Assembly: GCF_018390535.1 (NCBI RefSeq)
Contig: NZ_JAHBBW010000010.1
Span: forward strand, 1-64,000
Reading direction: 5' to 3'
Length of the DNA: 64,000 nucleotides
Source of the DNA: Bacteroides propionicigenes
GTDB lineage: Bacteria > Bacteroidota > Bacteroidia > Bacteroidales > Bacteroidaceae
Within the stretch, counting starts at the first letter, position 1; each line of letters opens with the position of its first letter. The position numbers were made by a program, and so were the translations under genes. This document shows, one piece after another, positions 59,791 to 64,000 of the stretch. The notes beneath the pieces were generated by a model. The model was not told the DNA's origin. It saw only the letters and a program-made list of their open reading frames with translations, and did not search any database.

Positions 59791-61221
59791 TTATTTAATG
59801 GTTTGCTTTTCTAATTTGCGTACTTGGATAGCTGCACGGTCTGTTTCGGTGGCTAACTGTTGCACTCGTTTCTCTAAATCAAGTATGGCCGGAGCCATTT
59901 TGCTTTTTTCATTTTGATTGGCACGCGAATATTGGGCGCGCATATTCTCCAGTTTGCTTTGCTGCTGATTGTAGCTTTCTTCCAATTGAAGATACTTTTT
60001 GAATTGCGCTTTCGCCTGTGGAGAACGGAAGTCGGCGGCATAATGATAAATATGCCTGTCGTCAATTACAAATTCAAACTCATGACGTTTCTTGGTTTCC
60101 GGCTTTTCTTGCATCACTTCTTGCAGACGTTTTTGGGCATCGGCTACTAAGTTTTCATCGGTCCAAGTGTCTTTAATGGAATGAAGTTGGGCAAGCTTTA
60201 TCAGTTTGGGTTTATCCATGTTTTCATAGTTGTACACCTGTTTGGATGAGGTCGGAACGAACACATATATGCAAACTTTGCCTTCCGGCTGATAACGGTC
60301 GGAGGCAAACCAACCGAGGTTGTTGAATTCGTCTATGACATACATATAGTCGTTGTAGGGAGAGTTGAAAGGCATACCTACGTTCTCCGGAGTGAGGTAG
60401 GTGTCAGTATTCATGTTGTAGCGCGTTACGAAAATATCGTAGCCTCCCATTGATGCCGGACCGTCGGCGGCGTAGTAGATAGTGATGCCGTCTGCCAATA
60501 CATACGGATAACCGGCGTTCATGGATTCGTTGATACTGCCCGGCAGCATATTGCCTTTACCCCATTCATCAAGCATTTTATTGCGCGACAGGATGTTGAA
60601 CGTACTGTCTTTTTGCAGTTCGCTGTAATAAATCTTGTTTCCTAATTCCGTTTCGTACACAGTACCGCCCTTGCTGTTGGAATTTTCAAAGTAAACATCG
60701 TACATAAACAACTTGCCGGATTCGGGACTGATTCTGTATGCTTTGAGGAAGTCTTTCTTGTCCACCACGAAACTGTCGATGAAGCATACTTCTTCCACAC
60801 CTTTCAGCATACGGAGATTTGCCTTGCTCTTTTCCAGAAGTTTTTCCGCTTCGGTGGTGGAGCGTTTCCGCTTTTCCAGTTCGGCAATGTAGTCTTCAAA
60901 AGTATTGACGGCCTCTTCAAAACGGTAGGTGTCATTGTAGGCCTGCCCCAAATAGAGTTGTCCGCCGGTGGCGCGACGCTTTACGGCTGTTTCCAAATAT
61001 TTTATGGCTTCTTCCGCTTCTCCCGTATTCAGGCAGCACACGCCATACCACAGATTATAACTTCCATTATTAGGCTGTGATTTTACGAATTTCTTAAAAG
61101 CGGGCTTCGCTTGTTCATATTGCCCTTTTTCATAGAGTGCTTTCGCTTGTGCAAGGGTTTGCGCTGAAGCGTGTATGCCAAAGAAACCGAACAATAAAAA
61201 CAGTATATATCTATTCTTCAT
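59791..61221 (-). CDS. TPR and PD40-like exported protein
   Basis: Exported protein of 476 aa (signal peptide MKNRYILFLLFGFFGIHASA). TPR repeats at about 22-140 (ALYEKGQYEQAKPAFKKFVK; EEAIKYLETAVKR; RFEEAVNTFEDYI). A middle beta-propeller-like region has ADGITIYYAADGPASMGGYDIFVTRYN, typical of PD40 repeats. The C-terminal 120 residues are a coiled coil. It is probably an outer-membrane or periplasmic scaffold. It precedes nfeD-floA with seven bases between, so they share an operon. A -7 box (TAAATTTG on the minus strand, 61253-61260) precedes it. Confidence 0.85.
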   Translation of the reverse strand: MKNRYILFLLFGFFGIHASAQTLAQAKALYEKGQYEQAKPAFKKFVKSQPNNGSYNLWYGVCCLNTGEAEEAIKYLETAVKRRATGGQLYLGQAYNDTYRFEEAVNTFEDYIAELEKRKRSTTEAEKLLEKSKANLRMLKGVEEVCFIDSFVVDKKDFLKAYRISPESGKLFMYDVYFENSNSKGGTVYETELGNKIYYSELQKDSTFNILSRNKMLDEWGKGNMLPGSINESMNAGYPYVLADGITIYYAADGPASMGGYDIFVTRYNMNTDTYLTPENVGMPFNSPYNDYMYVIDEFNNLGWFASDRYQPEGKVCIYVFVPTSSKQVYNYENMDKPKLIKLAQLHSIKDTWTDENLVADAQKRLQEVMQEKPETKKRHEFEFVIDDRHIYHYAADFRSPQAKAQFKKYLQLEESYNQQQSKLENMRAQYSRANQNEKSKMAPAILDLEKRVQQLATETDRAAIQVRKLEKQTIK

Positions 61222-61325
61222 ACTAAAAATCTTTTTAATGAGTTCAAAAATACAAATTTATCGGGAATAAAGCCGTCTTCCGTAATTCTATTATGTTAAT
61301 TCTTCTTTAAATGATTCTTTTCAGT

Positions 61326-61333
61326 TACTTTTG
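61326..61333 (+). promoter_or_regulatory. -7 box for the TtcA-like gene
   Basis: TACTTTTG fits TAnnTTTG, 23 bases before the ATG at 61357. Confidence 0.5.
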
Positions 61334-61356
61334 CAGCCGACTTTTAACTGATTTTT

Positions 61357-62100
61357 ATGGCACAATTTACAGAGGAAGAGAAGACATTGCGGCGTATTGA
61401 CAAGCGGTTCAGTAAAGGGGTGGTGGAATACGGGCTGATAGAAGACGGTGACAAGATTCTTATTGGGCTTTCGGGCGGAAAGGATTCCTTGGCATTGGTT
61501 GAGTTATTGGCTCGTCGCGCCCGGGTTTTTAAACCGAAATTTTCGGTGGTCGCTGTCCATGTGGTGATGCGGAATATTCCCTATCAGAGCGATACGGATT
61601 ATCTTAGAGACTATGCCGAATCGTGGGGAGTGCCTTTTGTGCTGTACGAAACGGAGTTTGACGCAAGTACGGACACGCGTAAGTCACCTTGCTTCCTGTG
61701 TTCTTGGAATCGGCGTAAGGCGCTGTTTACCGTAGCCAAGGAACAAGGATGCAACAAGATAGCTTTGGGACATCATATGGATGATATTCTGGAGACATTG
61801 CTGATGAACATTACTTATCAGGGCGCATTCAGTTCGATGCCGCCGCGACTGGTGATGAAGAAGTTCGACATGACGATTATCCGGCCGATGTGCCTTGTGC
61901 ACGAAGCGGACTTGACGGAACTGGCGGAGATAAGGGCTTATCGGAAGCAAAAGAAGAATTGCCCTTATGAATCACAATCGAGCCGGAGCACGATGAAAGG
62001 AGTTTTGCATCAGTTGGAGGAAATGAATCCGGAGGCGAGGTATAGCCTGTGGGGAAGCATGACTAATGTACAGGAAGAGTTGTTGCCCCGAAAGATTTAA
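61357..62100 (+). CDS. TtcA-like tRNA 2-thiolation protein
   Basis: A 247-residue PP-loop ATPase. The ATP-binding motif is GLSGGKDSLALVELL near residue 40. PCFLCSWNRRKALF supplies the CxxC pair that, with a third Cys (KKNCPYE), holds the iron-sulphur cluster in TtcA. GHHMDDILETLLMNI is also typical. It probably makes 2-thiocytidine in tRNA. TtcA of E. coli is longer (about 310 aa), so a related sulphur-transfer role is possible. Confidence 0.87.
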   Translation: MAQFTEEEKTLRRIDKRFSKGVVEYGLIEDGDKILIGLSGGKDSLALVELLARRARVFKPKFSVVAVHVVMRNIPYQSDTDYLRDYAESWGVPFVLYETEFDASTDTRKSPCFLCSWNRRKALFTVAKEQGCNKIALGHHMDDILETLLMNITYQGAFSSMPPRLVMKKFDMTIIRPMCLVHEADLTELAEIRAYRKQKKNCPYESQSSRSTMKGVLHQLEEMNPEARYSLWGSMTNVQEELLPRKI

Positions 62101-62145
62101 CCGTCCTTAATCACCAATCGCTAATAACTAATCATTAACCACTAT

Positions 62146-62514
62146 ATGAAAGCTTTTTATACCATTTTACTATTGATTGTGTCCAACGTCTTTATGACAT
62201 TTGCTTGGTACGGGCATTTAAAGTTGCAGGAAATGAAAGTTATATCCAGTTGGCCGCTTTATGCCGTTATCCTCTTTTCGTGGGGAATTGCGCTTGCGGA
62301 GTATTCTTTCCAGATTCCCGCCAACCGCATCGGATTCATCGGCAATGGCGGCCCGTTCTCATTGATGCAGCTGAAGGTTATTCAGGAGGTGGTGACGCTT
62401 ATTATCTTTACGATATTTACCACGGTACTGTTCAAAGGCGAGAGTTTGCACTGGAATCATTTTGCAGCATTTGTTTGCTTGGTGCTGGCTGTGTATTTCG
62501 TCTTTTATAAATAA
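62146..62514 (+). CDS. DMT family protein (DUF486)
   Basis: Inner-membrane protein of 122 aa with four hydrophobic helices. It matches DUF486 (PF04342): SNVFMTFAWYGHLK, EYSFQIPANRIGF, FSLMQLKVIQEVVTL and LHWNHFAAFVCLVLAVYFVF. Function unknown. A 180-bp inverted-repeat element follows seven bases after the stop. Confidence 0.92.
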   Translation: MKAFYTILLLIVSNVFMTFAWYGHLKLQEMKVISSWPLYAVILFSWGIALAEYSFQIPANRIGFIGNGGPFSLMQLKVIQEVVTLIIFTIFTTVLFKGESLHWNHFAAFVCLVLAVYFVFYK

Positions 62515-62521
62515 AGGGGGT

Positions 62522-62701
62522 TGTCAAAATGTAAAAGCCCTATCATTAGCTTCGCTCAAAACATCTTTTGATTTTTACGCTAAGGTATAGTCTGTCATTC
62601 AGAGGAGCTTGCGACGAAGAATCTCCTCTCTTATGTATGCAGAGAAGAGATTCTTCACTATGTTCAGAATGACAGAGTGATAGGGCTTTTACATTTTGAC
62701 A
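62522..62701. repeat. 180-bp inverted-repeat element (MITE/REP-like)
   Basis: The ends are perfect 24-base inverted repeats: 62522-62545 and 62678-62701 (TGTCAAAATGTAAAAGCCCT...). Inside, CTGTCATTC (62592) pairs with GAATGACAG (62667), and GAAGAATCTCCTCTC (62616-62630) nearly pairs with GAGAAGAGATTCTTC (62642-62656), giving a nested hairpin. It encodes nothing. The AGATTCTTC and GAATGACA motif is of a type I have seen dispersed in many genomes. It lies between the DMT gene and the apbE stop and could act as a terminator for both. No target duplication seen. Confidence 0.8.
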
Positions 62702-62710
62702 TTCATCTCT

Positions 62711-63733
62711 TTATTTTCCTGCCATATATTTTTCCATTCCTTTTGTGTAGAACGTCTGGAACTTTCCTTTTTCGTCAGTATATATAAAACATGCGTCAAG
62801 GTCGGGGTGGGCATCAGCGAAACGTTCGGCTTCCTCCAATCCCATAACCATGAAGGCAGTGGCGTAAGCGTCGGCACTCATACAATCGGGGGCAACTACT
62901 GTTGCCGACAGTATGTTGTGCTGTACCGGGTATCCTGTGCGCGGATCTATGGTATGGGCATATTTCTTACCGTCTTTGTAGTAATAGTTCCGATAGTTAC
63001 CGGAGGTGGCTATGCCTACGTTAGTGACTTGCAATACAGTCTGTAATTCTTGATTTACTGCAAGTGAATCGTCTATCGGCTTGTTAATGCCGATTCTCCA
63101 CAGGCTTTTTTTCGGATTCTCTCCGCGGACTACTACTTCTCCGCCTATATCTACCATAAAGTTGCCAACTCCTTTCTTTTCCAGCAATTGTGCAATGACA
63201 TCTACCGCATATCCTTTGGCTACTGCACTGCACGAAAGCATGACGCGAGGGTCTTGTTTAAGAACTTTTCCTTCGGTGGATAATGAAACTTTCGAATAGC
63301 CTGTAATGTCTAATAAACTGTCTATCATGGCAGAGTCGGGAAACGCTCCTTTCTTGAAGCCGAATCCCCAAGCATTAGCCAAGGGGGCTACCGTGATGTC
63401 AAATGCGCCTCCGGTTTCTTGGGAAACCTCCATGCTGCGACGGAATACGTTGGTAAAGAAGGTGTCGGGTACGATGTCCTCATTACGGTTGATGCGTGTA
63501 ATGGTGGCTGTATCGTTAAACGGAGACAACGAACCGTCGAACCGCTTGAGTTCCGCCTCTATCTCTGCCTTCAAGTCACCGTCGTACTGATAGGTGATGT
63601 TGTAGACTGTTCCGAAAATCAGTCCGCTGGTAGTTTGGTAGGGGGCGGTGCGATTGTGGCGCGCCAGTATTCCGATAGTGCCTAACACAAGCAAGGCAAT
63701 CCATAAAAAATTCCGTTGTGCTTTCTTATCCAT
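62711..63733 (-). CDS. apbE: FAD:protein FMN transferase
   Basis: ApbE flavin transferase of 340 aa that attaches FMN to Thr residues of proteins such as Na+-NQR/RNF subunits. One N-terminal hydrophobic segment (FLWIALLVLGTIGILA) anchors or exports it. Conserved elements are GTVYNITYQ, LSPFNDTATITRIN, GGAFDITVAPLANAWGFGF, AVAKGYAVD, MVDIGGEVVVRGENP, HTIDPRTGYPVQHN and SADAYATAFMVMG. The neighbouring MntP gene upstream is unrelated in function. It ends just after the inverted-repeat element. Confidence 0.94.
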   Translation of the reverse strand: MDKKAQRNFLWIALLVLGTIGILARHNRTAPYQTTSGLIFGTVYNITYQYDGDLKAEIEAELKRFDGSLSPFNDTATITRINRNEDIVPDTFFTNVFRRSMEVSQETGGAFDITVAPLANAWGFGFKKGAFPDSAMIDSLLDITGYSKVSLSTEGKVLKQDPRVMLSCSAVAKGYAVDVIAQLLEKKGVGNFMVDIGGEVVVRGENPKKSLWRIGINKPIDDSLAVNQELQTVLQVTNVGIATSGNYRNYYYKDGKKYAHTIDPRTGYPVQHNILSATVVAPDCMSADAYATAFMVMGLEEAERFADAHPDLDACFIYTDEKGKFQTFYTKGMEKYMAGK

Positions 63734-63794
63734 AATGTATTATAGTGCTAAGTAAATGATTAAAATCGGTTTAAATCTTTCCTCTCTCCAACTC

Positions 63795-64000
63795 TCAACT
63801 AAAACAAAGATGTTCTATCAATATCTTCGTGCCGATAATGATAAGGATAATGCCGCCCCAAAGCTCTGCACGCAGCTTGCGGGCAATGCCGCACCCAAAG
63901 CGGATGCCGAACATCAGCCCTACAAACGACAGGACAAATGATACGAATCCTATGATGCCGATGGAGGGCATAAGGGAAGAGTAGTTGCGTACGCCCAGAA
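63795..64000 (-). CDS. mntP: manganese efflux protein MntP, C-terminal part
   Basis: The last 67 residues of a gene that begins beyond the window edge. They read MPSIGIIGFVSFVLSFVGLM, then a GxRxG turn (GIRFGCGIARKL) and GGIILIIIGTKILIEHLCFS. The G-G-x-I-L-I-x-I-G-x-K-I-L-x-E-H-L end matches MntP (YebN) proteins, which export Mn2+ from the cytoplasm. The gene is incomplete because of the window boundary only. Confidence 0.85.
   Translation of the reverse strand, partial: LGVRNYSSLMPSIGIIGFVSFVLSFVGLMFGIRFGCGIARKLRAELWGGIILIIIGTKILIEHLCFS

Overview
The window comes from a member of the Bacteroidales, most likely the genus Bacteroides. The signs are a SusC/SusD pair with a FecR/ECF sigma switch, GH29 and GH28 enzymes, RNase Y next to ZapA, a histone H1-like small protein, FloA/NfeD, and many gene starts preceded by the Bacteroidetes -7 box TAnnTTTG. 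No rRNA, CRISPR array, phage or plasmid module is visible. I cannot name the species from sequence alone.

Layout. 1-7.5 kb: a GH29 alpha-L-fucosidase whose 3' end is lost, probably to a mobile element, then a cluster on the minus strand (mutarotase, Zn-dehydrogenase, FucP-like permease, metal amidohydrolase, aldo/keto reductase) with a divergent LacI regulator. It reads as an oxidative, non-phosphorylative L-fucose (or similar 6-deoxy- or L-sugar) pathway. 7.5-10 kb: a Fur-family regulator and a heavy-metal P-type ATPase with a 15-bp palindrome over its promoter. 10-18 kb: two L,D-transpeptidases, a MATE pump, DinB, a YccF protein, an unlisted 48-residue minus-strand protein, and a large transglutaminase-like lipoprotein. 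18-25 kb: CutC, RNase Y, ZapA and a coiled-coil partner, a 22-bp-period repeat array, small membrane and regulatory genes, a nucleosidase, QueD/QueE and tRNA-Trp. 25-38 kb: DNA-repair genes (a uracil-DNA-glycosylase-like protein, a radical-SAM/HhH protein with its partner, an MGMT-type protein, endonuclease IV) mixed with a lytic transglycosylase, SDR, YjbQ, a PAS histidine kinase, MaoC and YgbA. 38-46 kb: GH28, VOC, unknown membrane proteins, a pseudouridine synthase with a long N-terminal extension, a glycine-zipper lipoprotein, a second 22-bp-period array, a Zn-dehydrogenase and a SpoU methyltransferase. 46.3-54.1 kb: an AT-rich polysaccharide-utilisation-type locus (ECF sigma, FecR, SusC, SusD, secreted esterase) without any glycoside hydrolase. 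54-64 kb: MnmE, a decayed hybrid histidine kinase, a nucleoside phosphorylase, FloA/NfeD/TPR genes, a TtcA-like enzyme, a DMT protein, a 180-bp inverted-repeat element, ApbE and the end of MntP.

Most of the window is ordinary chromosomal housekeeping. The parts that deserve attention are the deoxyhexose cluster, the two 22-bp-period arrays that share an ACANNTGT core, the metal-ATPase operator, the 48-residue protein with a structured leader, the radical-SAM DNA-metabolism pair, the hydrolase-poor PUL and the dying hybrid kinase.
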